Positions 37,712-46,077 of a DNA stretch of 64,000 bases are shown piece by piece. Location: NCBI GenBank assembly GCA_016125585.1, contig WGLL01000002.1:62001-126000 (forward strand). The letters are read 5' to 3'. The DNA is from Caulobacter sp. GTDB taxonomy: Bacteria; Pseudomonadota; Alphaproteobacteria; Caulobacterales; Caulobacteraceae. Below the pieces are notes generated by a model, which saw only the letters and a program-made list of their open reading frames with translations, was not told where the DNA came from and ran no database searches. Position 1 is the stretch's first letter, and every line of letters begins with the position of its first letter. The position numbers were made by a program, and so were the translations under genes.

Positions 37712-37726
37712 TTAACCTCTTGTTTA
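37712..37726. promoter_or_regulatory. CtrA box 2 (one mismatch)
   Basis: TTAACCTCTTGTTTA matches TTAA-N7-TTAA except for one base in the second half. It lies in an AT-rich patch. Confidence 0.6.
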
Positions 37727-38003
37727 CCTTTGTCCCGCGCACAGCGCCCCCGGCAGGGACGCCGCTGTCGACATCCAGTTACCCGGTCTGGTGAACGACT
37801 CCCGTTCGCCGGCAACGGCGCCGCGACCGGCGCGTCGATTCCCGCATCAGACTCAAGGCCTTGAGACCTTGTCCCCGCACTCCACAGGCCGGCGCCAGTC
37901 TGTGCATCGACGGTTGAACATCAGGCCGATCAGGCGGGCGCCGCCTTGCCGCCGCCAGGGTTATCCCCGACTCCCACCGGTCTTCCTTCATCCTCCCCTC
38001 AAA

Positions 38004-38018
38004 TTAATCTTCTCTTAA
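38004..38018. promoter_or_regulatory. CtrA box 3, near hemE
   Basis: TTAATCTTCTCTTAA is a perfect TTAA-N7-TTAA site, followed by another TTAA at 38023-38026. It lies about 50 bp upstream of hemE, so CtrA could control both the origin and the hemE promoter. Confidence 0.85.
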
Positions 38019-38070
38019 GACTTTAAGGGGGGCCTTGCGTGGGAGAGCGCGGAAGGCAAGAAGGCGGGTC

Positions 38071-39099
38071 ATGAACCCTGCCCCGCTCCCCGCCCTGCTC
38101 CGTGTCCTCGCCGGCGAGACGCTCGAGCGCCCGCCCGTCTGGTTCATGCGCCAGGCCGGACGATACCTTCCGGAATACCGGGCCGTACGGGCCACGGCGC
38201 CGGATTTCATCGCCTTCTGCCACGATAGCGAAAAGGCCGCCGAGGTCACGCTGCAGCCGCTGCGTCGCTTTCCCTTCGACGCGGCCATCGTCTTTGCCGA
38301 CATCCTGCTGATCCCGGGCGCGCTGGGCCAGAAGGTCTGGTTCGAGGCCGGCGAGGGGCCGAGGCTTGGCGAGATGCCGTCGCTGGACAGCATGGCCGGC
38401 GAGATCGAGGCCTCGACCGCGCGGCTGTCGGCCGTCGGCGACACCCTGTCGCTGGTGCGGGCCGCCCTCGACCCTGACAAGGCGCTGATCGGCTTTGCCG
38501 GGGCGCCCTGGACCGTCGGCAGCTACATGATCGAGGGCGGCTCCTCGGACCGCTCGCGGGCCCGCACCTTCGCCTATGAGCAGCCGGAGGCCATGGACCG
38601 GCTGATGGACATCCTGGCCGAGAGCACGGCGCGCTACCTGGCCATGCAGGCCGAGAGCGGCGCCCAGGTGCTGAAGATCTTCGAAAGCTGGGCCGAGGGC
38701 CTGCCCGAGGATCTGTTCCACCGGCTGGTCATCAAGCCGCATGCGAAGATCCTGGCCCGGCTGAAGGACCTCGGCGTCACCGCCCCGGTGATCGGCTTTC
38801 CCCGCGGCGCCGCGGCCTTCGCCGAGACCTACGCCGACCAGGTCGATGTCGCCTGCGTGGCCCTGGACACCGCCGCGCCCGCCGCGCTTGGCCAGAGCCT
38901 GCAGAGGCGCAAGGCCATCCAGGGGGCGCTGGATCCCCTGCTGCTGCGGGCCGGCGGGCCGGAGCTGGAGCGGCGGGTCGATCAGCTGCTTCGACAATGG
39001 GGCGACGGGCGCTACATCTTCAACCTGGGCCACGGCATCCTGCCGGACACCCCGATCGCCCATGTTGAAACCGTGCTGCGCCAGGTCACCGGAAAATGA
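38071..39099 (+). CDS. hemE: Uroporphyrinogen decarboxylase
   Basis: A 342-residue enzyme with the family signature PPVWFMRQAGRYLPEYR near the N-terminus, FADILLIPGALG (the catalytic Asp) and the IFNLGHGILPDTP block. It converts uroporphyrinogen III to coproporphyrinogen III in heme synthesis. The ATG at 38071 starts MNPAPLPALLRVL; a longer form from 38035 reads into the origin. Its TGA overlaps the hemH ATG. In Caulobacter hemE flanks Cori. Confidence 0.96.
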   Translation: MNPAPLPALLRVLAGETLERPPVWFMRQAGRYLPEYRAVRATAPDFIAFCHDSEKAAEVTLQPLRRFPFDAAIVFADILLIPGALGQKVWFEAGEGPRLGEMPSLDSMAGEIEASTARLSAVGDTLSLVRAALDPDKALIGFAGAPWTVGSYMIEGGSSDRSRARTFAYEQPEAMDRLMDILAESTARYLAMQAESGAQVLKIFESWAEGLPEDLFHRLVIKPHAKILARLKDLGVTAPVIGFPRGAAAFAETYADQVDVACVALDTAAPAALGQSLQRRKAIQGALDPLLLRAGGPELERRVDQLLRQWGDGRYIFNLGHGILPDTPIAHVETVLRQVTGK

Positions 39100-40118
39100 G
39101 CCGCAAAGTCGCCGTCGTCCTGTTCAACCTCGGCGGCCCCGACGGCCCTGACGCGGTCGAGCCCTTCCTGTTCAACCTGTTCAATGATCCGGCGATCATC
39201 GGCCTGCCGGGGATTGTCCGCACGCCTCTGGCCCGGCTGATCTCGCGGCGGCGGGCGCCGATGGCGAAGGGAAACTACGACCTGATGGGCGGCGGATCGC
39301 CCCTGCTGCCGGAAACCCGGAAACAGGCGGCGGCCCTGACGGAGGCCCTGGCGGCGCGCCTGCCGGGCGATGAGGTGCGCTGTTTCATCGCCATGCGCTA
39401 CTGGAAGCCCCTGACCGCCGAGACAGCGGCCGAGGTCGCCGCCTGGGGTCCCGACGAGATCCTGCTGCTGCCGCTCTATCCGCAGTTTTCCACCACCACC
39501 ACCGGCTCCTCGGTCGCCGCCTGGCGCAAGGCCTACAGGGGACCGGGAACGAGCCGGACCCTCTGCTGCTGGCCTGCCGGCGAGGCGCTTGTCGAGGCCC
39601 ACGCGCGGCTGATCGAGGCGGCCTGGCGGGCGGCGGGGAGCCCGGCGCCGGCGCGGCTGCTGTTCTCGGCCCATGGCCTGCCGGAGAAGGTGATCAAGGC
39701 CGGCGATCCCTACCAGGCCCAGGTCGAGGCGACCGCCGCGGCGGTGGCGGCCAGGCTGGGCCCCGGCTGGGACTGGAAGGTCAGCTACCAGAGCCGGGTG
39801 GGGCCGATGAAATGGATCGGGCCCAACACCGAGGACGAGATCCGCGCCGCCGCCGCCGAGGGCCTGGCCCTGGTGGTGACGCCGATCGCCTTCGTCTCCG
39901 AACATGTCGAGACCCTGGTCGAGCTGGACATCGAATACGGCGAGGCGGCGAGGCACGCCGGCTGTCCGGCTTATGTCCGGGTCCCGGCCCTGGGGGTCGA
40001 GGCCGGCTTCATCGCCGGCCTGGCCGACGCGGCGGCGGCGGCGCTGGGCCGCGAGGGGGTCGACAGCGACGGCTCGTTCCGCTGCAACGGCCGGGGCAAG
40101 TGTCCGCGGGCGGCGTGA
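39096..40118 (+). CDS. hemH: Ferrochelatase with C-terminal iron-sulfur cysteines
   Basis: A 340-residue ferrochelatase. Motifs: VVLFNLGGPDGPDAV, LPLYPQFSTTTTGS, and LFSAHGLPEKVIKAGD with the active-site His. The end RCNGRGKCPRAA, with HAGCPAY upstream, gives the extra cysteines that bind a [2Fe-2S] cluster in the Caulobacter enzyme. It inserts Fe2+ into protoporphyrin IX. ATGA overlap with hemE. Confidence 0.95.
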   Translation: MSRKVAVVLFNLGGPDGPDAVEPFLFNLFNDPAIIGLPGIVRTPLARLISRRRAPMAKGNYDLMGGGSPLLPETRKQAAALTEALAARLPGDEVRCFIAMRYWKPLTAETAAEVAAWGPDEILLLPLYPQFSTTTTGSSVAAWRKAYRGPGTSRTLCCWPAGEALVEAHARLIEAAWRAAGSPAPARLLFSAHGLPEKVIKAGDPYQAQVEATAAAVAARLGPGWDWKVSYQSRVGPMKWIGPNTEDEIRAAAAEGLALVVTPIAFVSEHVETLVELDIEYGEAARHAGCPAYVRVPALGVEAGFIAGLADAAAAALGREGVDSDGSFRCNGRGKCPRAA

Positions 40119-40166
40119 TGGGCGCTTTGGAATGGAAGGCTGGTCCTGCTCAAAGCCCTTGACCAC

Positions 40167-40287
40167 CCGTCACCCCGGACCTGTTCCGGGGTCCATACGC
40201 ACAAGCGGCGCAGGATAAGGCGCTATATCGGTGCGAACACCCTGGAAGCCTGAGTCAATGGACCCCGGAACAGGTCCGGGGTGACGG
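40167..40287. repeat. REPIN-like paired inverted repeat, copy C
   Basis: Arms 40167-40196 and 40258-40287 are perfect 30-bp reverse complements separated by 61 bp. Hairpin stems ACCCCGGA/TCCGGGGT. The left arm is followed by ACGCAC and the right arm preceded by GCCTGAGTCAATGG, in the same order as copies A, B and D. It lies between hemH and hemJ, two genes on the same strand. Confidence 0.9.
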
Positions 40288-40370
40288 GAGAGTGGGGCCG
40301 GAAAGGCCGGGAGCGATTCAGGCGGCCGCGGCATCTTCACCGGTCGCGCCGAACGTCTTAAGACGGGTCC

Positions 40371-40838
40371 ATGACCTTCCTCGCCGAACACTTCAATCTC
40401 TTCCGCGGCCTGCACATCATCGCCGTGATCGCCTGGATGGCGGGGATGCTCTATCTGCCGAGACTCTACGTCTACCACTGCCGGGCGACGCCGGGCTCGG
40501 AGATGGACGCGACCTTCCAGGAGATGGAGGTCAAGCTGCTGCGGATCATCATCAATCCGGCGATGATCGCCACCTGGCTGTTCGGCCTGTGCCTGATCGC
40601 CGGCGACGCCCAGATGCGGCCCGGCGGCTGGGCCTTCCTGCTGACGCCCTGGATGCTGACCAAGCTGGCCGGGGTGATCCTGCTGTCGGGCTGGCACGGT
40701 TTCCTGGCCGGGGCGCGCCGCAGGTTCGCCAACGGGACCAACAGCCGCAGCGAGAAGTTCTGGCGGATGAGCAATGAGCTGCCGTTCCTGGCGGCGGTGG
40801 TCATGGTGCTGGCGGTGACCACCGAATTCGTTTTCTAG
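40371..40838 (+). CDS. hemJ: Protoporphyrinogen IX oxidase HemJ
   Basis: A 155-residue four-helix membrane protein of the CopD-like/HemJ family (UPF0093). The conserved His in FNLFRGLHIIAVIAWMAGM and the WMLTKLAGVILLSGWHG segment match HemJ, which oxidises protoporphyrinogen IX using a bound heme. With hemE and hemH next to it, the whole end of the heme pathway is encoded here. REPIN copy C separates it from hemH. Confidence 0.92.
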   Translation: MTFLAEHFNLFRGLHIIAVIAWMAGMLYLPRLYVYHCRATPGSEMDATFQEMEVKLLRIIINPAMIATWLFGLCLIAGDAQMRPGGWAFLLTPWMLTKLAGVILLSGWHGFLAGARRRFANGTNSRSEKFWRMSNELPFLAAVVMVLAVTTEFVF

Positions 40839-41085
40839 CGGGGCTCTTGCGCCCCGACCGGCGTCATCCCACCTTGACGAAAGCGGCGCCCTGTGGTCCA
40901 CAGCGGCAGACCGTTCCGGCTCCGGCCGGTCGGTTCCCGCCTTTCTCCGGCCCCTCCGCGCCCCAAACCGGCGCCGACGACCAGCCGGATCTCCGAACGA
41001 AAACAGCATAGCCGGCCCCGACCAGGGTCCGGCGTCCAGATTACCCAGAGGGCGCTGATCGCGCCCTGACACCCAGAGTCCATCT
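40839..41085 (+). promoter_or_regulatory. rho leader with hairpins
   Basis: The 247-bp gap before rho has a 6-bp hairpin right after the hemJ stop (40839-40856, CGGGGC/GCCCCG) and a 7-bp hairpin AGGGCGC-tgatc-GCGCCCT at 41049-41067, ending 18 bp before the rho ATG. Rho commonly controls its own synthesis in the leader; a role for these hairpins is inference. Confidence 0.4.
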
Positions 41086-42543
41086 ATGTCCGAAGACACC
41101 CCCAATTCCAACGACACCGAGGATACGGCCGCGACGGCCGAGACCCCGGAAGAGCAATCCCACGTCGGCCGCGAAGAAGGCCCCGACACCACCCCGACCG
41201 AGAGCAAGGCCGGCGACAACGCCGACAACGGCGATGACGACGACGGCGATCTGTCCGCCGTGGTCGCCGAGCTGGGCCTGACCCGCATGTCGCTGCAGGA
41301 GCTGAAGGAGAAATCCCCGGCCGGCCTGCTCGAACTGGCTGAAAAGCTGGAGGTCGAGAACGCCAACTCCATGCGCAAGCAGGACATGATGTTCTCGATC
41401 CTGAAGACCCTGGCCGAGGAGGACGTCGAGATCTCCGGCTCGGGCACCATGGAGGTGCTCAGCGACGGCTTCGGCTTCCTGCGCAGCCCCGAGGCCAACT
41501 ACCTGCCCGGCCCCGACGATATCTATGTCTCGCCCTCGCAGATCAGAAAGTTCGGCCTGCGCACCGGCGACAGCGTCGACGGCGGCGTCCGCGCCCCCCG
41601 CGAGGGCGAGCGCTACTTCGCCCTGGTCAACGTCACCCAGATCAATTTCGAGCCGGCGGAAAACGTCCGCCACAAGGTTCACTTCGACAACCTGACCCCG
41701 CTGTATCCGGAAGAGCGGCTCAATATGGAGCTGCCCGATCCGACGGTGAAGGATCGCTCGGGCCGGGTCATCGACATCGTCGCTCCCCTCGGCAAGGGCC
41801 AGCGCTGCCTGATCGTCGCCCCGCCGCGGGTCGGCAAGACGGTGATGCTGCAGAACATCGCAAAGTCGATCGAGACCAACCACCCCGAATGCTACCTGAT
41901 CGTCCTCTTGATCGACGAGCGTCCGGAAGAAGTCACCGACATGCAGCGGACGGTGAAGGGCGAGGTCATCGCCTCGACCTTCGACGAACCGGCGACCCGC
42001 CACGTCCAGGTGGCCGAGATGGTCATCGAGAAGGCCAAGCGCCTGGTCGAGCACAAGCGTGATGTCGTCATCCTGCTGGACTCGGTCACCCGTCTGGGCC
42101 GCGCCTACAACACCACTGTGCCGTCGTCCGGCAAGGTGCTGACCGGCGGCGTCGACGCCAACGCCCTGCAGCGCCCCAAGCGCTTCTTCGGCGCGGCGCG
42201 GAACATCGAGGAAGGCGGCTCGCTCACCATCATCGCCACCGCCCTGATCGACACCGGCAGCCGCATGGACGAGGTCATCTTCGAAGAGTTCAAGGGCACC
42301 GGTAACTCGGAAATCGTCCTGGATCGCAAGGTCGCCGACAAGCGCATCTTCCCGGCCATCGACGTGCTGAAGTCCGGCACCCGCAAGGAAGAGCTGATCA
42401 CCCCGAAGGACCAGCTGACCAAGACCTACATCCTGCGCCGCATCCTCAACCCGATGGGCAGCCAGGACGCCATCGAGTTCCTGCTCGACAAGCTGCGTCA
42501 GTCCAAGACCAACGGCGACTTCTTCCAGTCGATGAATACCTGA
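41086..42543 (+). CDS. rho: Transcription termination factor Rho
   Basis: A 485-residue Rho hexamer subunit. After a ~65-residue acidic, low-complexity N-terminal extension (rich in Asp, Glu, Thr, Asn) come the Rho_N domain ([21 protein letters not shown]), the RNA-binding cold-shock-like domain ([20 protein letters not shown]), and the RecA-like ATPase with P-loop APPRVGKT and RLGRAYNT. The usual length is about 420, so the extension is extra. Rho unwinds RNA-DNA and ends transcription. A repeat cassette plus a hairpin terminator follows. Confidence 0.97.
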   Translation: MSEDTPNSNDTEDTAATAETPEEQSHVGREEGPDTTPTESKAGDNADNGDDDDGDLSAVVAELGLTRMSLQELKEKSPAGLLELAEKLEVENANSMRKQDMMFSILKTLAEEDVEISGSGTMEVLSDGFGFLRSPEANYLPGPDDIYVSPSQIRKFGLRTGDSVDGGVRAPREGERYFALVNVTQINFEPAENVRHKVHFDNLTPLYPEERLNMELPDPTVKDRSGRVIDIVAPLGKGQRCLIVAPPRVGKTVMLQNIAKSIETNHPECYLIVLLIDERPEEVTDMQRTVKGEVIASTFDEPATRHVQVAEMVIEKAKRLVEHKRDVVILLDSVTRLGRAYNTTVPSSGKVLTGGVDANALQRPKRFFGAARNIEEGGSLTIIATALIDTGSRMDEVIFEEFKGTGNSEIVLDRKVADKRIFPAIDVLKSGTRKEELITPKDQLTKTYILRRILNPMGSQDAIEFLLDKLRQSKTNGDFFQSMNT

Positions 42544-42546
42544 GGA

Positions 42547-42704
42547 CCCTCCCTCCCCTTCATGGGGAGGGTGTCGTGCGAAGCACGACGGGTGGGGCTT
42601 AAGAAAATCATCGGGCGCCGATCCTCACGGGTTGGCGCCCTTTTTCCTACCTCCCCACCCTGACCGCTTCGCGGTCTGTCCCTCCCCATGAAGGGGAGGG
42701 AGGG
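42547..42704. repeat. CCCTCCC-type paired inverted repeat after rho
   Basis: Arms 42547-42571 and 42680-42704 are perfect 25-bp reverse complements. Each arm can fold on itself (CTCCCC-ttcat-GGGGAG). Inside lie further small palindromes: TCGTGCGAAGCACGA at 42574-42588 and ACCGCTTCGCGGT near 42663-42675. This is a different family from the REPIN-like copies. It surrounds the rho terminator. Confidence 0.8.
42613..42645 (+). terminator. Rho-independent terminator after rho
   Basis: GGGCGCC (42613-42619) pairs with GGCGCCC (42634-42640), followed by TTTTT. The apex holds a further 14 bases. It should end the rho transcript and lies inside the surrounding inverted repeat. Confidence 0.85.
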
Positions 42705-42758
42705 CGGCGCTGATTGCCGCCACGACAGCCTTTGCGCCGTCACAGTTCCACGCCATAC

Positions 42759-42774
42759 TGTATCAAGTGATACA
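42759..42774. promoter_or_regulatory. Perfect palindromic operator upstream of the FAD oxidoreductase gene
   Basis: TGTATCA-AG-TGATACA is a 16-bp perfect inverted repeat ending 14 bp before the ATG. Form and spacing resemble operators of TetR-family repressors. No regulator gene is adjacent in the window. Confidence 0.65.
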
Positions 42775-42788
42775 CAAAGGCATCCGGC

Positions 42789-44288
42789 ATGGACGAGCCC
42801 ATCCTGATCATCGGCGCCGGCATGGCGGGCCTGTTCGCGGCCCTGGCCCTGGGCAGCCGGGGGCGCACCGTCACGGTGCTGGAGCGCGATCCGCCGCCGC
42901 CGGAAGGCGGGGCCGACAGCGCCTTCGAGACCTGGAACCGGCGCGGGGTCGGCCATCTGCGCCACAGCCACGCCTTTCTCGCCCGGCTGAGGTCGATCCT
43001 GATCGAGCGCTATCCCGATCTGATGGCCGAGCTTCTCGCGGCCGGCTGTCAGGAACTGACCTTCGCCGGCGGGCTCAATCCCCGGGCCGCCGCCGCCTAT
43101 CGCCCGGCCCCCGGCGATGAGACCCTGACCGTCCTGACCAGCCGCCGGACGACCCTGGAGCTGGTGTTGCGCCGGCATGTCGCCGCCCTGCCCGGGGTGA
43201 CCATCCGCAGCGGGGTCAATGTGCTGGGGCTGGAGGGCGGGATCGATTCCGGGGGCCGCTTCGACTGCAGGGGCCTGAAGATCGAGGGGCCGGACGGCGA
43301 GGAGACCCTGGCCGGCCTGGTGATCGATGCGGCGGGCCGGTCCAGCCAGGTCTTCGACTGGCTGGAGGAGGCCGGGATCAGGCCGCCGGAAGAGTCGGAA
43401 GACGCCGGCATCCTCTATTACACCCGCCACTACCGGCTGCGCCCCGGCCAGGAGGCCCCGCCGCGCGGCGCCGTTCCGGGGGCCGGCGACCTGGGCTACA
43501 TCAAGTACGGGGTCTTCCCGGCCGACAACGGCTGTTTCTCCATCACCCTGGCGGTTCCGGAGATCGAGGAGGCCCTGCGCAAGGCGGTGATGCGCCCCGA
43601 GACCTTCGACGCCCTGTGCCAGAGGATGCCGGGCGCCGCCGCCTGGATCGAGCCGGACCGCGCCGAGCCGGTCAGCAAGGTCTTCGGCATGGGCGACCTG
43701 CGCAGCCGCTGGCGCGACATGGCCCCGGATGGCAAGGCCCTGGCGCTCAATCTCTTCGCCATCGGCGACGGGCTGGTGCGGACCAACCCGCTCTATGGCC
43801 GGGGCTGTTCCTTCGCGGCGGTGTCAGGCGAACTGGCGGCGCAGGTGCTGGAGGCCGAGACCGATCCCGCCGCCCGCGCCGTGCGGCTGCAACAGGCGGT
43901 GGCGACCGAGCTGGGTCCCTATTTCGAGGACATGCGCACCCAGGACCGCGCCGCCATCCGCCGCGCCCGCCACGCCCTCAACCCCGCCTACCGACCCGGC
44001 CTGAAGGCCCGGATCCTGAAGAGCTTTACCGAGGACGCCATCGGCGTGGCCATCCGCCGCGACATCGGCCTGTTGCGGCAGTTCATGCGCGGCTTCCACA
44101 TGCTGGAAGACAGCCGCGCCTGGCTCAGGCGCCCGGCCAACGGCCTGAAGGTGCTGGCCGCCTGGATGACGCCCCGGGAGCTGAAGCGGCAGTGGTATCC
44201 GGAGAAACTGGGTCCCGAACGGGTGGAGATGCTGACCGCGGTCGGCATCGATCCCATGGAAGACCCGCGCCGACTGGGGTTTGCCTGA
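42789..44288 (+). CDS. FAD-dependent oxidoreductase (monooxygenase-like)
   Basis: A 499-residue flavoprotein. The FAD loop IIGAGMAGLFAALALGSRG opens the protein, GLVIDAAGRSSQVFDWL is the second FAD region, and FAIGDGLVRTNPLYGRGCSFA is the third (GD motif). It resembles hydroxylase and geranylgeranyl-reductase-like flavoproteins; a Gly-rich NADPH loop is not obvious. Substrate unknown. A perfect palindrome just upstream suggests control by a TetR-type repressor, and hence an inducible oxidation of a lipid-like or aromatic compound (inference). Confidence 0.8.
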   Translation: MDEPILIIGAGMAGLFAALALGSRGRTVTVLERDPPPPEGGADSAFETWNRRGVGHLRHSHAFLARLRSILIERYPDLMAELLAAGCQELTFAGGLNPRAAAAYRPAPGDETLTVLTSRRTTLELVLRRHVAALPGVTIRSGVNVLGLEGGIDSGGRFDCRGLKIEGPDGEETLAGLVIDAAGRSSQVFDWLEEAGIRPPEESEDAGILYYTRHYRLRPGQEAPPRGAVPGAGDLGYIKYGVFPADNGCFSITLAVPEIEEALRKAVMRPETFDALCQRMPGAAAWIEPDRAEPVSKVFGMGDLRSRWRDMAPDGKALALNLFAIGDGLVRTNPLYGRGCSFAAVSGELAAQVLEAETDPAARAVRLQQAVATELGPYFEDMRTQDRAAIRRARHALNPAYRPGLKARILKSFTEDAIGVAIRRDIGLLRQFMRGFHMLEDSRAWLRRPANGLKVLAAWMTPRELKRQWYPEKLGPERVEMLTAVGIDPMEDPRRLGFA

Positions 44289-44384
44289 GGCTTCGATTGC
44301 GGCTGGCGGCGCCGCCCCCTCCACCCCGACCTGCGGTCGCGGTCCCCCTCCCCCGTCGCGCCTCTGGCGCGCCGGAGGAGGATG

Positions 44385-44819
44385 TTATTCGCCGAAGCCT
44401 TCGCCGGGGGTGATCGGGGCGAGGCGGATCAGGCGGCTGTCCTCGACCGCCGCCTGGCGGTGCTTGACGTGCTCGCGGTAGTCGGGATCGGTGACCATCG
44501 CCAGGAAGGCCCCGGCGTTGGGATATTCGGCGATGAAGGCCAGATCCCAGCGCTCGTCCTGCGGTCCGGTGAGCACCGTTTCCGGGCGGCCGGCCCAGAT
44601 CTGCTTGCCGCCGACCCGGGCGAAGACGGCGGCGCTGTCGCGGCCATAGGCGCGGTAGGCCTCAAGCCCGGTCATGCCCTTGCCGTGGTTGGGATGCCCC
44701 TCCGGATAGTCGGCCAGGGGTTTGGCCCGGACCAGGTTCAGCATCTGGATCGGGGTGTCGCGCGGCAGGGCCTTGAAGGCGTCGAACTGGGGGCGGGTCG
44801 GGTCGATACTGCCTGTCAT
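44385..44819 (-). CDS. DUF1330 family protein
   Basis: A 144-residue dimeric alpha-beta barrel (ferredoxin-like) protein. The core IQMLNLVRAKPLADYP and WDLAFIAEYPNAGAFLAMV with a final DPDYREHVKHRQAAVEDSRL fit DUF1330. Function unknown; related folds include small monooxygenases and EthD-like proteins. It reads leftward, converging on the FAD oxidoreductase gene. A repeat element occupies its upstream region. Confidence 0.82.
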   Translation of the reverse strand: MTGSIDPTRPQFDAFKALPRDTPIQMLNLVRAKPLADYPEGHPNHGKGMTGLEAYRAYGRDSAAVFARVGGKQIWAGRPETVLTGPQDERWDLAFIAEYPNAGAFLAMVTDPDYREHVKHRQAAVEDSRLIRLAPITPGEGFGE

Positions 44820-44848
44820 GGTCTGGTCCCGGGTGGCGGATGCAGGGT

Positions 44849-44962
44849 GCGTCCTTCGACACGCCCGCGTGGCGGGCTACTCAGGATGACGAAAAAGGGC
44901 GGATGGCACAAACGGTCGTCATGCTGAGTAGCGATCCGGCAGGATCGCGTGTCGAAGCACGC
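44849..44962. repeat. Paired inverted repeat (CTTCGACACG family), copy upstream of the DUF1330 gene
   Basis: Left arm 44849-44892 (starts GCGTCCTTCGACACGCCCGC, ends TACTCAGGATGACGA) and right arm 44916-44962 (starts TCGTCATGCTGAGTAG, ends GTGTCGAAGCACGC) are imperfect reverse complements 23 bp apart. The same arms occur at 60046-60152 and, singly, at 22426-22467. It fills the gap between the ABC ATPase stop and the DUF1330 start. Confidence 0.78.
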
Positions 44963-44970
44963 AGCGGCGT

Positions 44971-45939
44971 TCAGTCCTTCAGGGGGTCGGCCGCGTCCGG
45001 GGCGGCGTAGGTCAGGGACATGAAGACGTCCTCGAGGTCCGGGTCCTCGGTGGCGATGTCCTTGATGTGCAGGCCCTGGCCGCGCACCGCCGCCAGCACC
45101 TGCTCGACGCTGGACTGGCCGGTCTTGTAGGTGACGGCGAAGGCGCCGCCGGGGCGCAGCCGGGTCTCGAAACCGACCAGGGCCGGGGCGTTGTCCACCG
45201 GGGTGTCGGGGGTGACCACGACGTTGCGGGTGTCGAGCCGCCGCAGCAGGGTCGAGGTCGGCTCGCTGACCACCACCTCGCCGCGGTTGATGATGGCGAT
45301 GCGGTCGCAGAGCTCCTGGGCCTCTTCCAGATAGTGGGTGGTGAGGACGATGGTCACCCCGGCCCGGTTGAGCTCCAGCACATAGCTCCACAGCTGGCGG
45401 CGCAGCTCGACGTCGACCCCGGCGGTCGGCTCGTCGAGGATCAGCACCGGTGGATTGTGCACCATGGCCTTGGCCACCATCAGCCGCCGCTTCATGCCGC
45501 CCGACAGCTGGCGCACATAGGCCCTGGCCTTGTCGGAAAGGCCGAGGGCCGCGAGCAGCTCGGCGGTGCGGCGCTCGGACTTCGGAACGCCGTACATGCC
45601 CGCCTGGGTCTCGAGGGATTCCTCTGGGGTGAAGAAGACGTCGGCCGCCAGTTCCTGCGGCACCACCCCGATGGCGGCCCGGGCGTCGCGCGGACGCTCG
45701 TCGATATCCCGGCCCCAGATCTTCACCGTGCCGGCGGTCTTGTGGGTCAGGCCGGCCAGGATGTTGATGAAGGTCGACTTGCCGGCCCCGTTGGGCCCCA
45801 GCAGGCCGAAGATCGAGCCGCGCGGCACCTTCAGGTCGATGCCGTTGAGGGCCCGCTTCTCCGGCGTGGTCTTGGTGGCGGCGTAGGTCTTGAAGACCCC
45901 GGTCGCCTCGATGGCGTAGTCGGGCAGGTCCATGAGCAT
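44971..45939 (-). CDS. ABC transporter ATP-binding protein (ABC-2 exporter type)
   Basis: About 322 residues. Walker A GPNGAGKST in IFGLLGPNGAGKSTFINIL, signature LSGGMKRRLMVAKAM, Walker B VLILDEPTAGVD and H-loop LTTHYLEEA are all present, with a C-terminal regulatory domain (TRLRPGGAFAVTYKTG). It is close to the daunorubicin/YadG-type exporter ATPases. No permease gene is adjacent on either side. Two ATGs (45939, 45933) and a TTG (45954) are possible starts; none has a clear ribosome-binding site. Confidence 0.9.
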   Translation of the reverse strand: MLMDLPDYAIEATGVFKTYAATKTTPEKRALNGIDLKVPRGSIFGLLGPNGAGKSTFINILAGLTHKTAGTVKIWGRDIDERPRDARAAIGVVPQELAADVFFTPEESLETQAGMYGVPKSERRTAELLAALGLSDKARAYVRQLSGGMKRRLMVAKAMVHNPPVLILDEPTAGVDVELRRQLWSYVLELNRAGVTIVLTTHYLEEAQELCDRIAIINRGEVVVSEPTSTLLRRLDTRNVVVTPDTPVDNAPALVGFETRLRPGGAFAVTYKTGQSSVEQVLAAVRGQGLHIKDIATEDPDLEDVFMSLTYAAPDAADPLKD

Positions 45940-46077
45940 CCGATCGGCAAGCAAAACACGCTTTGAGGCCGGGCGGCGCCGTCAGACGGCTTTCCCTCCG
46001 CGTCCCGGGGCTTTAGGTATGCTGCGCCAGGGCCAACGCCAAGGCCGCTTCGCTATTTCCGATCCCGAGAGCCCCAA

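Larger units (their letters stand above)
37528..38070. other. Predicted chromosomal replication origin (Cori-like)
   Basis: This 543-bp non-coding gap between leftward ppsR and rightward hemE is the position of Cori in Caulobacter. It contains two perfect TTAA-N7-TTAA CtrA boxes (37646-37660, 38004-38018) and one near-perfect box (37712-37726). It also has DnaA-like boxes in opposite orientation (37633-37641 and 37662-37670) and a TTATCCCCG near-match (37961-37969). AT-rich patches stand out at 37704-37730 and 38001-38027 in an otherwise GC-rich gap. Genes on both sides mostly point away from it. The hemE promoter should be at its right end. Confidence 0.85.
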
